Source: Margaritifera margaritifera
Taxonomy: Eukaryota; Mollusca; Bivalvia; Unionida; Margaritiferidae
Assembly: GCA_029931535.1 (NCBI GenBank)
Contig: JAQPZY010001688.1
Location: 9,866,001 to 9,930,000, forward strand
DNA length: 64,000 nt
Direction: 5' to 3'
Shown here: one piece after another, positions 48,037-58,829 of the stretch
Layout of the letters: every line of letters starts with the position of its first letter
Numbering within the stretch: position 1 is the first letter of the stretch
The notes under the pieces: model-generated
What the model was told of the DNA's origin: nothing
What the model saw: only the letters and a program-made list of their open reading frames with translations
The model's database searches: none
Translations under genes and position numbers: made by a program

Positions 48037-48193
48037 TCAGAAGGCCAGATCGACAGATAATTAGAGATGAACAGCCTTTTTTCTGTTTCAAACAATTGGA
48101 GGAACAGCATTGGGACAAATTAGACAAACTTCAAACTTGTCTGGAGACCGAGTATAACCAGTACAAGTTCTTGCCAGAAGCACAGACTAGTTA
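48037..48193 (+). CDS. Candidate coding exon 3 of the unrecognised plus-strand gene
   Basis: With an acceptor at AATTAG (48035-48036) and donor AGTTA|GTATAT, the exon has phase 1 at its start and phase 2 at its end. It reads RRPDRQIIRDEQPFFCFKQL then EEQHWDKLDKLQTCLETEYN and QYKFLPEAQTS with no stop. The middle is charged and heptad-like, so a helical or coiled-coil segment is plausible. The acceptor has a weak pyrimidine tract; a better-looking CAG ten bases upstream would put a stop in frame. Family unknown. Confidence 0.45.
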
Positions 48194-48700
48194 GTATATA
48201 CAGTTGTCCCCCACTATAATGCTTTTCAGCAAAGCCATAAAAATGTACCATGATACAGGTGAGGTCACCTTATACTGGAGTACATTGTATGGAAAATTAT
48301 AATCCAACCAGTATAATGGGATACATAAGCAAACCTGTGTTATATCAGGTACTGTGTTATATTATAATCCAAACAGAATAATGGGATACATAAGCAAACC
48401 TGTGTTATATCAGGTACTGTGTTATATTATAATCAAACAGAATAATGGGACCCATGACTATACCTGTGTTATATCAGGTACTGTGTTATATTATAATCCA
48501 ACCAGTATAATGGGATCCATGAGCATACCTGTGTTATATCTGGTACTTGTTATATTATAATCCAGCCAGTATAATGGGATCCATGAGCATACCTGTGTTA
48601 TATCAGGTACTGTGTTATATTATAATCCAACCAGTATAATGGGATCCAGGAGCATACCTGTGTTATATCTGGTACTGTGTTATACTCAGGTGCTTTTTAA
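48194..48700 (+). repeat. About 63-bp tandem repeat, seven copies
   Basis: TATAATCCAACCAGTATAAT, GGGATCCATGAGCATACC and TGTGTTATATCAGGTACTGT repeat in tandem. Related single units occur near 36690. Confidence 0.9.
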
Positions 48701-49439
48701 TGAGGGACCAATGTACATGTGTGTTGTACAAGTTATGAGCACATTTCTCTTGAGAACAAGATTGTAATATCATTTGATACTGTTGCTTTTAAGTTGTAAA
48801 ATTTAGACTGTTTGTTTTAATCCATTTAGAAAGATTTAGTTTTCTTGAAATGTTCTATGAATCAGCTGAATAAAATCTTAGGAATAAAACTAAAGTATCG
48901 GCTTTATTATGTTAATAGCTAATAAATAGCTGCTGGTATTTTAAAATATACAAAGTGTATACAACTTTGCTGAATTGAGTAAAAAAGCTACGGCAAATGG
49001 TTGAAAAATGTTTTTTTAAAATGTTATTTTGTACTACCTAAAATACTCTTTATTCTGGTTGGAAATGTTAGTTGAAATTGGATCAAGAAAAAAAATATAT
49101 GTGATAATACATACTTTATACAGTACCATTAATTCACAAAGACTTAAATATAGACCAAGGGAAACAACTCCAATCTTGAATTTTCATTGATATTTTTGAG
49201 TCTTTGTAATGCAGTAGACTGGAATTATTGATAGGACAAATTGTGACACTATACTCAGAAAGCAATTATTACACAATTAATTTTTCTTTTTCAGTTAGAA
49301 TTATTTTCTCTGGTAAATTACATTAGTTAAATTGTACATTACAGATATATAAATTATATATTAAATGATTAATCACTGCGCTAAAAGACTTGCATAGCAT
49401 TTTGGTGTTGTTTAAAGAATTTGTCCACTTATTCTTAGT
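48701..49439. other. AT-rich, intron-like DNA
   Basis: No exon or repeat family recognised. Confidence 0.4.
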
Positions 49440-50660
49440 AAAAATATGGGTCTTTTGGCACAATACTGCCATCAAAGGGCATATTACACATCTAAGGGCA
49501 CAATGCTGCCATCTAGGGCACAATTCTGCCATCAAAAGGGCACAATACTGTCATCAAAGGGCAAAATGCTGCCATCTAAGGCATAATACTGCCATCAATA
49601 GGCACAATACTGCCATCAAAGGGCACAGTATACATCAAAAGGCAAAATGCTGCTGTCTAAGGCATAACACTGCCATCAAAGCATATAGTATACATCCCAT
49701 GGCATCAAAGGGCATAATACTGCTATTAAAAGGCACATTACTCATCAGAGGGCACAATACTGCCATCTTGGGGCACAATACTACCATCAAAGCTTTTCAA
49801 TACCACCATCAAAGGGCATATTACACATCTAAGGGCACAATACTGACATGTAAGGCACATTACTGCCACCCAAGGGCATAATACACATCAACAGGCATAA
49901 TACTGACATCAGAAGGCATAACACTGATATCAGTGGGCACAATACTGCCATCAAAGGGCTTAGTACACATTAAAGGGAACAATACTACCATCAAAGGCAT
50001 AATACTGCCATCAAAGGGCACAATACTGCCATCAAAGGGCATAGTACTCATCAACAGGCATAATACTGACATCAGAGGGCATAACACTGATATCAGTGGG
50101 CACAATACTGCCATCAAAGGGCTTAGTACACATTAAAGGGAACAATACTGCCATCAAAGGCATAATACTGCCATCAAAGGGCACAATACTGCCATCAAAC
50201 CGCATAGTACACATCAACAGGCATAATACTGACATCAGAGGGCATAACACTGATATTAGTGGGCACAATACTGCCATCAAAGGGCTTAGTACACATCAAA
50301 GGGCATAATACTGCTATCAGAGGGCAGAATACTGCTGTGAAAGGGCATGGTACACATCAAAGGGCATATTACTGCTATCAGAGCGCAGAATACTGCCGTG
50401 AAAGGGCACAGTACACATCAGATGGCATAATACTGCTGTCAAAGGGCACAGTACACATCTAAAGAAAAATACTGCCATCTTTGGGCACAATACTGCCATT
50501 TAAGGGCATAGTACACATTAAAGGGAACAATACTGCCATCAAAGGCATAATACTGCCATCAAAGGGCACAATACTGCCATCAAAGGGCATGATATTCGTC
50601 AAAGTTCACAGTACACATCTAAGGGCACAATACTGCCATCTAAGGCATAAGACAGTACTG
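49440..50660. repeat. 21-bp minisatellite with 163-bp higher-order unit
   Basis: The basic unit is GGGCACAATACTGCCATCAA plus A, with GGGCATAATACTG and GGGCATAGTACACATC variants. Between about 49880 and 50310 the variants are arranged in a larger unit of about 163 bp repeated two to three times (landmark CACTGATATCAGTGGGCACA at 49923, 50086 and, as CACTGATATTAGTGG, 50249). Because 21 is a multiple of three, long repetitive frames (HNTAIKG on plus) are open but not genes. Confidence 0.93.
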
Positions 50661-50904
50661 TAAAACAATCTTTTAGGAAGTATGATCATCAATGACATTT
50701 TTTTTCTCCATGCCTTGTGAATTTATCTCATTCATATTTTCTTGAAACTGTAGAATGTAGTGTAAAAGCAAATTAGCCAGGACTGAGGGAGGATGAGTTT
50801 ATAAATTTAGTTCTCATCATTTCAAGGAAACAGAGAAAGCCTGAAAGCAGTATTAGAAAGTTTAGCTAGCTATATTAGCATCTACACTTATATTCTTTTT
50901 ACAG

Positions 50905-51086
50905 TAAAAACAATTTGTCTAATTTAGGTCATATTAAAAAGGAGATAGAGTTTTTACAAGGAGCATTTGAATTGTATAAAAAAGTTCACTTCACCAAGAG
51001 AAGGATGACAAGTGGAAGAAGAGACAATGTGATCTTACTGAGGAGCCAGAGTCACAGAAAAATAAGGCCATTCAGGAAATGAATAA
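50905..51086 (+). CDS. Candidate coding exon 4, with one apparent A deletion
   Basis: A strong acceptor (TTATATTCTTTTTACAG) precedes 50905 in phase 2, joining exon 3 through a split TA|T codon. The exon reads KNNLSNLGHIKKEIEFLQGA then FELYKK. After the A6 run at 50978-50983 the coding sense moves to the next frame (HQEKDDKWKKRQCDL, then TEEPESQKNKAIQEMNK). One additional A in that run would keep one frame open. The composition is a strongly charged helical segment. The 3' end is uncertain; AATAA|GTTTTT is the only nearby donor-like site and is weak. Confidence 0.42.
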
Positions 51087-51099
51087 GTTTTTGTTTTGT

Positions 51100-51880
51100 C
51101 TCACTTCCATATGAAACAAACAATTTTCACATTCCCTATCAGTTAGTAGAGATTTTCAAGGTGGAACTCCCATGTGGAAAATCCTTTACCAACCTTACAT
51201 GACTGTTATTCAACCTCACATGATGTCAAAATGTAATGGACGTATGACTACTCTGACTTGTTTTTATGATGTCATCACATACATGATGTAAAGTAAGAAA
51301 GAACGGGCAGTCACCACCTTTGCTCATCTACAGTAGAATAAGCAAAAAATGCTTTGCTCACATTTTCTTGAAATTGATTCCACTTGTGTACTACACTTCA
51401 AGAATTTATAAAGCGCATTAGTCTTGCTGTGTCACAACACAGCATGCTGTTGTGAATATCAGATGCCAATCTATAATAGTATCACACACAAGGGCTGTGC
51501 AGTGTGATATATGATTATGGGGTGTATTTTGCTGACCCACAATGCAAGTTACATTCACTCCCCAAAAGTCATTATTTTATACATGCTGTAAAACTATTAA
51601 AATTTGATTATTTGCCTATATAACAAAAGCATTAATTGATAATAATTAAGAACCTGATTAACCAGTCGTAACCTTCCACCCTGCTACCACTTCCATCACC
51701 AACATCATCATCATCTCCTTTGTTATCATCATCATCAACATCACCATGATCATCAGCATCATTGACAGTATTTCTTCCGTATAATAGTGATCATGATAAC
51801 CACAGTGTGGCAATACATGAGTCTTCACATTTCTCATTTGCTTGCATATTATACATGAGTAAATGTGGTAAAAATACATT
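51100..51880. other. Intron-like DNA
   Basis: Contains a (CAT)n-rich patch near 51700-51765 that produces the acidic/Met-rich minus frame 51658-51921. No exon recognised. Confidence 0.4.
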
Positions 51881-51887
51881 AATATAC

Positions 51888-52582
51888 TGTTATGTATATT
51901 AAATTTGTAATATGTGTCCATGATTGTAAGTTGTACTTTAGTCAGATTATGGTCATTTTGTAAACAACATGTTTACATAGCATTTGAGTTCAAGGACAGT
52001 TTTGTTAGCAACTGGACTGTTATTTCCATGTCTTGTTGTGACAAAAGTCAAGTACACAAAGTATATTTCCACTAGAATTACTCATATTGTGATGTGACAT
52101 AGGTCATGTAGGCATGTGTATTTATATACAGATTTTGGTAAACAAATTCATTCCTATTCTAGAATTTCGGTTCTATAAGATATCTCTGTAAGGAATCTAT
52201 TTTAGTTGTGTTGTTGAAATCAGATATAGTTTGAGAGGAGTTATTTATTTACAGTATTCACTGGAAATACTAAAGTGCTCATAGATTTATGACTTTTGGG
52301 GATTTATGTGAATTCATTCAAAACATTCCGGATTACATAATTTTGAACATCAGGACATTCAAGACTTGTGGTACATCAGGACATTCAAGGCTATTGGAAT
52401 TCATTTGGAACATTATGCATTTTTGTACTTGTGATTAGGACACTTACGATTATTTGGACTTTAATTCACATTATTGTAAGTGTCGTTTGAATTTTCACTT
52501 TAATTGTCTAGAAATAAATTGCTTGTTGATTTTGCTTTATTTGGTTGTTTTCACTTTATTTCTGTTACATAGGGTCGTAACA
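51888..52582. mobile_element. LTR-like element, copy 3 (opposite orientation)
   Basis: Begins TGTTATGTA at 51888 and ends GGGTCGTAACA at 52582, the reverse complement arrangement of the copies at 2689 and 9652. In this orientation it has a TATA-like TGTATTTATATACAG near 52120 and an AATAAA near 52512 about 70 bases before the end, as in an LTR. Flanking 4-mers (ATAC and ATGT) do not match well, so the target duplication has decayed or is different. Confidence 0.7.
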
Positions 52583-52789
52583 ATGTACACCAGTGTAATG
52601 TGACTGATTATAACACAGTTCACATTTATGGCTTCCTTAAACAGTATTACATTGGGAGATTAACATATCTGCCATTACATAATGTGAAGATAATAGTAAT
52701 AGCTTGATGCTATTTACATATATCATAAATAAAAACACAGCATAGATACCATTCTGCCAGCACATTTTGAAAATGTGCATTGGGGCCTA

Positions 52790-52930
52790 CATTTTTATCC
52801 CCATGCTTTAGAGAGGGGATATTGTGATACCTTCCATCTGTCCATCTGACTGTCAATCCATCCATAAACAAATTTCCTTGTAAACTGCCGGGTGAAAATC
52901 CACCAAATTTGGTACATAGCTTGCCCATGT
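52790..52930. repeat. Fragment of a dispersed repeat (TTTATCCCC ... AAATTTGGTACATAGC)
   Basis: TTTTATCCCCATGCTTTAGA, GTCCATCTGACTGTC and CACCAAATTTGGTACATAGC form a block seen widely in mollusc non-coding DNA, from general familiarity. The related CTGTCGGCCTTCATCTGTC block precedes the array at 40728. Confidence 0.4.
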
Positions 52931-53071
52931 GGTGTCAGACCATCTGCAAGAAGAGGGTAAATTGCAGCCTCTCCCCTGGGGTCACTGAAAGGGGGTCAGT
53001 ATAAAGGTCTAATAAAGAAAATTGCAATTAAAATACTTTTGACCAAACATGGTCATCCATTTGTAGAATGA

Positions 53072-53152
<81 letters not shown>
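53072..53152. repeat. (TA)n microsatellite
   Basis: About 40 TA dinucleotides. Confidence 0.97.
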
Positions 53153-53154
<2 letters not shown>

Positions 53155-53299
53155 GGATTTGGGGATAAAAAACAGTGTGTAGATCAAAAGTTTTAAAACG
53201 TAAAGATTTTCATAAATTTGGACAAGGAAATTAAATAAGCTAAACATCTTTTTTCATTAATATCATTACAATTAAAGTAGTAAAATATGTCTATTACCA

Positions 53300-53745
53300 G
53301 TTTTTATGTCATGAATCCTATGCATCCATGTAAAGGTTGTCCTAATTGGGACCTTTACATAATGTGTACAGATTGTCCTAATTGGGACCTTCACAAAATA
53401 TGTAAAGAGTGTCCTAATTGGGACATTCACATAATGTTTAAAGATTGTCCTAAATTGGACCTTCACATAATGTGTAAATATTTTTCTCATTGGAACTTGA
53501 CATAATGTGTAAATATTGGACCTTCACATAATATATAAAGATTGTCTTAATTATGACTTTCACATATTGTGTAAATATTGTCCTAATTATGACCCTCACA
53601 TGATGTGTAAAGATTGACCTAAGTGGGATCTTGACATAATGTGTAAAGATGGTCCTAAGTGAGACCTTCACATAATCTGTAAAGACTTCTAAGTTGGACC
53701 TTCACATGATGCGTAAAGATTGTCCTAATTATGATCTTCACATAT
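53300..53745. repeat. 36-bp minisatellite, about 12 copies
   Basis: Units read GTAAAGATTGTCCTAATTGG then GACCTTCACATAATGT. Since 36 is a multiple of three, both strands carry repetitive frames, which are not genes. Confidence 0.92.
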
Positions 53746-54544
53746 TGAAGTAAGCTCTTTAATTTACCAATTTGATGTACTATTAATATATTCCTATAGA
53801 CTACTAATATAGCCATATTAAGTACTTATTGATTTTTAAAAAACATGACTTAAGTAGATAATTGTTATTTAACAAGTGATCAAATAATTCTTTATGCAGT
53901 TGATTCATTTACTGACCTAGCCTAGCATCATTTCTTTTTTTGGTAATTGATTCATGGATTGATTTATTAATTCATTCTCATAAAAGTCCACAATTGATTC
54001 TATTATATCTAAAGGTTTTTAAGTCTTAGTATTTATTTTTCAATACAAAACTCTGTAAATGTAAATTTCTACTCAGATTATTTCAGTCAGGGTCACAGAA
54101 AAAGAACAAAATGATACAAATAAAATGAGAAATGATGAAATGATAACATGTTTACAAGTATATTTTTATTTTACTGTGTTTTAGTTATCATGTAAAATTC
54201 AAACCCTTATTTACCATATATGCAGCTTACCGGTATATGTCAGGTCCAACTGCAAACAACATTGATCCTGATCCGCTGCTGGATAATGTGCCTGCAGATC
54301 AGGGTCTTTGTTGTTTGTATTACTGATTACTGATAACAAACTGCATATAATCTGATTTGCTGGTATATTATGTGATGTCAGATCTGGGTCTTGCAATTAG
54401 CAATTGGAAAGGACTCATAAGTGAGTACATATGGTAATCTCTACATGAAGTATCTTTTCTTGAGTAATATTTGTAAAAAACATTTTTAATATATTTTATA
54501 GTTATTATAATATTAAATACTTGTGTATATTTCCTTCCTCCTAG
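53746..54544. other. Intron-like DNA with one weak exon candidate
   Basis: A segment at 54087-54157 (TTATTTCAG before, ACAA|GTATAT after) can read RVTEKEQNDTNKMRNDEMIT, phase 1 to phase 0, but its donor phase does not fit the next candidate exon. A near-palindromic block with CTGATCCTGATCCGCTGCTG lies near 54260-54300. Confidence 0.3.
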
Positions 54545-54701
54545 ATGAACCTGATGCTGTGTTCAATCAAAATGGTCCCCATGGTCTAGTTGAAAATGGA
54601 GGTCAGTTGCAAAGTAATAAAAAATCACAGACACCCTGAGTGTGATCACCTGGTGTAAGCATAAATCTCCAGTGGATGAAGATGACTATCTCCAGCCCAA
54701 G
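54545..54701 (+). CDS. Candidate penultimate coding exon, with one apparent A deletion
   Basis: A strong acceptor (TTTCCTTCCTCCTAG) and donor (CCCAAG|GTATGC) bound 157 bases. In acceptor phase 1 the exon reads EPDAVFNQNGPHGLVENGGQ LQSNKK up to an A6 run at 54619-54624. Beyond the run the next frame reads TDTLSVITWCKHKSPVDEDD YLQPK up to the donor, where it is in phase 0. One extra A would join the two. DEDDYLQPK resembles Tyr-based docking motifs in receptor tails, but this is only a resemblance and no kinase or membrane exon was identified upstream. Confidence 0.45.
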
Positions 54702-55557
54702 GTATGCAATATATTGGGGATATTAAATGACATCTTGGACAGATCCACCTTCTTTTTTCATTTTCGTCATATACGTTGTATTAATGTAAACACCTGAGAA
54801 GGTGAAACCTGTTGTGCCAGTGTTGAAGTGATGGGGGATAGTTTCGTAAATTGGCCCTTCAAATTTTTTAACTTAAGGCTATGATGTGACTTTTTCAGCT
54901 ATTATTAAAATTTTAATAATTAAAGATATGGATATATTTGTGAATTAGGTATTTCATTACTTCACAGTATGTAGACTGTGAAATACCAATAGTTAGCTAG
55001 GAAGCAGAGCTAGCCACCCATAGCAGTAGACACGAGGGTTCAAGACAAATAGAATATCTCAAAAATGGCCTGGAGGGCAACTATTTTGAATTGCATCAAG
55101 CGGTTTAGTACACAATGTTTTTCAAAATTATCTCCTAGGGAAAGGGCTTGCTTTTGCACTGTGAGCATCACTTTATGTCAGAAATGACCTTCAGACATGA
55201 GAAATGCATGTATAAATTGGGGGTTTGGATGCATATGTCCCAAATTATGTCGCAACTTTACAAATAGTTTTCCATTCTTAAAATTATTAAATAAATTTGG
55301 ATATATATTTTCACTGGTGTTTATGTATCTGCTGTGGACAAGTTCTGACTAGTAGATTATATATATTATAATTTCCTCATTTTAGAAAGGTCATGAAAAT
55401 GAAAGAGGAATACTTTACAACCTTCACTCAAAATTAATGTTTTTCAAATGCATACAATTCATCTAAATTGTGCAAACAATTCATTGAAGGAAGTATGCCT
55501 TACAAAGTGGCTTGAAATGTTTGTGTTGTTTGTCCATGTGACAGTCTCTTTCTTCCT

Positions 55558-55558
<1 letters not shown>

Positions 55559-55643
<85 letters not shown>

Positions 55644-55660
55644 CATATATATATATATAC
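55559..55660. repeat. (TA)n microsatellite
   Basis: About 40 TA dinucleotides followed by an interrupted TATATACA tail. Confidence 0.97.
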
Positions 55661-56755
55661 AAGTTGTATACATGTAGTTGCATACTTTTATTTTAATTGG
55701 CGAATAAAACAATTATACTGAAATATTATGTTTTATTTTAATATTCAAGTAATATCTTTATTTTTGAAGAACATAAATTAATTACAGGAAGAATACTTTC
55801 TTTAAAAAATGTTAACCATATCAGAAATCTAATGCACTCAGAACATTAAATTATCTTTGAGAATGGTTTTGCAACTTTATTGTGTTTATTAATTCAGGAT
55901 CACAGTTATATCAAGAACCAGACACATTTATCTCCTTCCATATATTATATCCCAAATACTATATGTATAGCATATTTATTTGATAATAATAAGTGGACCA
56001 GTCATGATCATCATTATTATTGTAATTATTACCTGGGATTTTTGATGCTTTTTGTAGGCATGCCTCACATGATTGCAAATTTGAGCTGATTGATGTCATG
56101 TGAATGATCAAATATGGTGAGGATAGAAATTTCCTCCCATTCTGACTGTACATTTTTGTATTCAAGTCACTTAATTGTCTCCAAGTCTTTCTCAAACTCT
56201 GATTTTTTAAAATGTGCCAAACACCACCTGGAGTTCCCAGTCCATGTGAAGTTCATCCTTATTTTACTTATCCATATTGCTTTAATTTTTTTCATCTCTT
56301 GGGAAATGAAAAAAATATGTACCTTTGATCCCTTCACACCTTTGTTCTTACAATTGCAGATAACACAATAAGCCAGCATTTTGGAAAAAATCCATGTTGC
56401 TCTCACTCATGCCACTAGAATCAAATAGATGTACTCAGGGGAGACTCTTGTCTCTAATGTCACGCGTACCAGCATCCCTAAGGCTGGCAGAAAATATGCA
56501 TAAGCAAAGCAATTATTTTTATCCCCTTGTTTTAGCTGATCTACTGTACTTTAGTTGATGTCCTAGGAATAGCTAGTTGTTTGTTTTACACTGTATTACA
56601 TAGAGGTAAAAAAAGAAAAGTTGCAAGAAGTCTTTTAAATGAATATCCATGGCATATCAAATGTTTGTTTTGCATATGATCACCTGCCATGTACCACCTG
56701 CAGCTAGTTTCACATGGTAATATTAAACTAACAAGGAAGAGACCTTGTATGCTTA
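55661..56755. other. Intron-like DNA
   Basis: Overlapping frames at 56114-56371 (plus) and 56167-56406 (minus) have no recognised domain. Confidence 0.4.
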
Positions 56756-56965
56756 ATTTTATTGTCATAGGTGACATGATTTGACTCCATTTGCATAGGT
56801 GATATGATTTGACTTTGTTTGCATAGGTGACATGATTTGACTTCATTTGCATAGGTGACATGGATAGATTTCATTTGCATAGGTGACATGATTTGATTTC
56901 ATTTGCATAGGTGATATGATTTTACTTCATTTTGCATAGGTGACATGATTTGACTTTATTTGATT
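56756..56965 (+). repeat. 29-bp minisatellite, seven copies
   Basis: Units read CATAGGTGACATGATTTGAC then TTCATTTG. Confidence 0.93.
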
Positions 56966-57328
56966 TGAAAGAAGGTAATAAAAGAAATCTTAGCTCATCT
57001 ATGCACAGGGTACTAATAATATAATAGTTTTGTTTGCAAAGTTACTGTATGGCCTCATTCCTTTTCTTGTTATTATCACCTTCTAAGATTTAGTTTTTAT
57101 AAAAATTAAACGAAGATGACAAAATGTATGAGGGCTGCTCAAGAGGTATTGGGGATTGGAGGGCACATAATTTACTCAAATTTAAATTTAAATTAAAGTT
57201 TAATACAATATGGGTGTTGGGAGTAATCCAGACACAAGTCGCACAACCTGCCCCAACAGACAAACACACACACACACACACTTAAATCCGTAACAACAAT
57301 TATCTAACTTTTTTTCTTCATATTCCAG

Positions 57329-57468
57329 ATTAAAATCTTAATGAGAAACAACTATATGCTGAGGACAGTCAACAGCAATATATTCAGCCGGATCTGATAA
57401 TGCCACAAAATGCAGTTGAAAATCATGAATATTTTGACAGAACTACAGATGATGTATTTTTTTCATAG
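57329..57468 (+). CDS. Candidate terminal coding exon, with one apparent A deletion
   Basis: A strong acceptor (TTTTTTTCTTCATATTCCAG) precedes 57329. The long frame NLNEKQLYAEDSQQQYIQPD then LIMPQNAVENHEYFDRTTDD VFFS ends at TAG 57466-57468. From the phase-0 donor of the previous exon this frame is reached only if the A4 run at 57332-57335 had one more A; as written, the joined frame ends earlier at a TGA. The tail is acidic and Tyr-rich (QYIQP, HEYFD), reminiscent of phosphotyrosine docking sites. AATAAA follows at 57783. Confidence 0.45.
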
Positions 57469-57479
57469 ACCTACAGTGC

Positions 57480-57720
57480 AGCTCACTTGATTTTACGGAA
57501 CCCCACGCATTGCGGTGGGGGACTTAATCCCCTCCACTTTAGCTCCACGATAACACTCCGTGGTGGAGGCATAAATTGGCATAAATACCTACAAATCACC
57601 ACCGTGTTTCTGTAGGCACGTCGATGTCAACTCCACCGTGGAGGGGCTAGTTGACATTACTGATTGACATCTGAACAGCCAATGAATGAAGACCACCTAT
57701 GGAAAGACTGAGACGTCAAG
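57480..57720 (+). repeat. Cluster of dyad-symmetric CCACCG/CGGTGG motifs, likely in the 3' UTR
   Basis: CCCCACGCATTGCGGTGGGG (about 57503-57522), CTCCACCGTGGAG (57631-57643) and outer arms GTCAACT (57626-57632) with AGTTGAC (57649-57655) can all fold. The patch is GC-richer than its surroundings and lies between the candidate stop and AATAAA. Confidence 0.55.
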
Positions 57721-57782
57721 AGTGATTTACAACCGAATACCATTGGAAGAATCAGTTGTGTTTATTTCGATCATATTTGGAC

Positions 57783-57788
57783 AATAAA
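57783..57788 (+). promoter_or_regulatory. Candidate polyadenylation signal AATAAA
   Basis: Located about 315 bases after the candidate stop at 57468, giving a plausible 3' UTR end for the plus-strand gene. Confidence 0.4.
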
Positions 57789-57799
57789 AAAATAATTTC

Positions 57800-58820
57800 A
57801 AAAGGCTTGTATATTCAGTACACATTACTGTTTATAAAAGTTGTTCGGCTTCTTTTGCAATAAGTTTATGATTTTAATTTATTTCAAAGAAATAGGAACA
57901 AACTTATGCACTGACTTGACGAGAAGCACACATTGCTGAGCTTCTCAAGCAGAATAAATTTATCATTTTGTTCCAAAGGAAAGTAATTCTCTGAGATATG
58001 GACAATTAAAATCCAAATTGACATCCGCTTCTGCTTACCCCCCCCCCCCCCAAACATAAAACACTGAATTTACACTGAAATGCAAAGCTCGTGCTTAGTC
58101 TTTAAGCAGTAATAGCAGAGTCACGAGGCTGAATATTATGACTGCATGTGTACTGTAAGGGACTGACCATTTAATATATGGGATTTATATGTTGTTTTGT
58201 TTTTTCGACCGGGATATTTTTTGTTCTTTCATCACAATATTTATTTATTTTAAGTGAAATATGGAATGGATTAACATTTTTTTATACTACAAAAATCAAA
58301 GAAAGACAATTGTTTTCATGCATTTACCCCCCCCCCCCCCCCCTGGAAAATTCAATTGTCTCTCCCTAATAAAGACTTGACTTCAGCGGATGTTCTACAG
58401 AAATCAAGGCAGTGACCATTGTGAACACTCTTGTAAAATATTAACAAGGGTTTGCCACAAAGGATGATGTAAGTTTCAGCTTGGGAACAGAGTGTTTTTA
58501 TCACACTAAGCCATCTGACTTGGCGCATTGTACTTTACAGCCACAATTATGGTCCCGCCATTAACAATGGAAGTTTGATAATTGTTAGTAATTAATCTGA
58601 ACTCAGCTTATTACCAAAATGAAAAATAATGTGGAAAATTCTAAAATCTGAGATGTTCAGAGGTTTTAATTTCCAACAAGTTTAGAGCATTTTGCATGGA
58701 TATATTTTCTCCACGTGTATCCTATTTGCTCATTTTTCTACGGCAAAAATATAAAAATAAAATATACTCTTTTAGTTATTTTTACGCAGATATTAAAGAA
58801 TGCAGTTTCCTGTTTGTGAC
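57800..58820. other. DNA without a recognised gene
   Basis: Poly(C) runs occur near 58039-58050 and 58327-58343. No exon recognised. Confidence 0.45.
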
Positions 58821-58829
58821 TGTTAGAGC

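Noticed and set aside
49390..50663. Repetitive frames HNTAIKG (plus) and SVLCPLM (minus)
   Set aside because: The 21-bp minisatellite is a multiple of three and stop-free; units diverge without codon constraint and frames start and end at unit mutations.
54087..54157. Possible exon reading RVTEKEQNDTNK between TTTCAG and GTATAT
   Set aside because: Donor phase 0 does not fit the phase-1 acceptor at 54545, and the composition is A-rich low-complexity. Recorded but not added to the gene model.
54545..57468. Receptor tyrosine kinase (ErbB-like) C-terminal tail
   Set aside because: DEDDYLQPK and ENHEYFD resemble such tails, but no kinase, transmembrane or ligand-binding exon was seen upstream. 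The motif resemblance alone is insufficient to name the gene.
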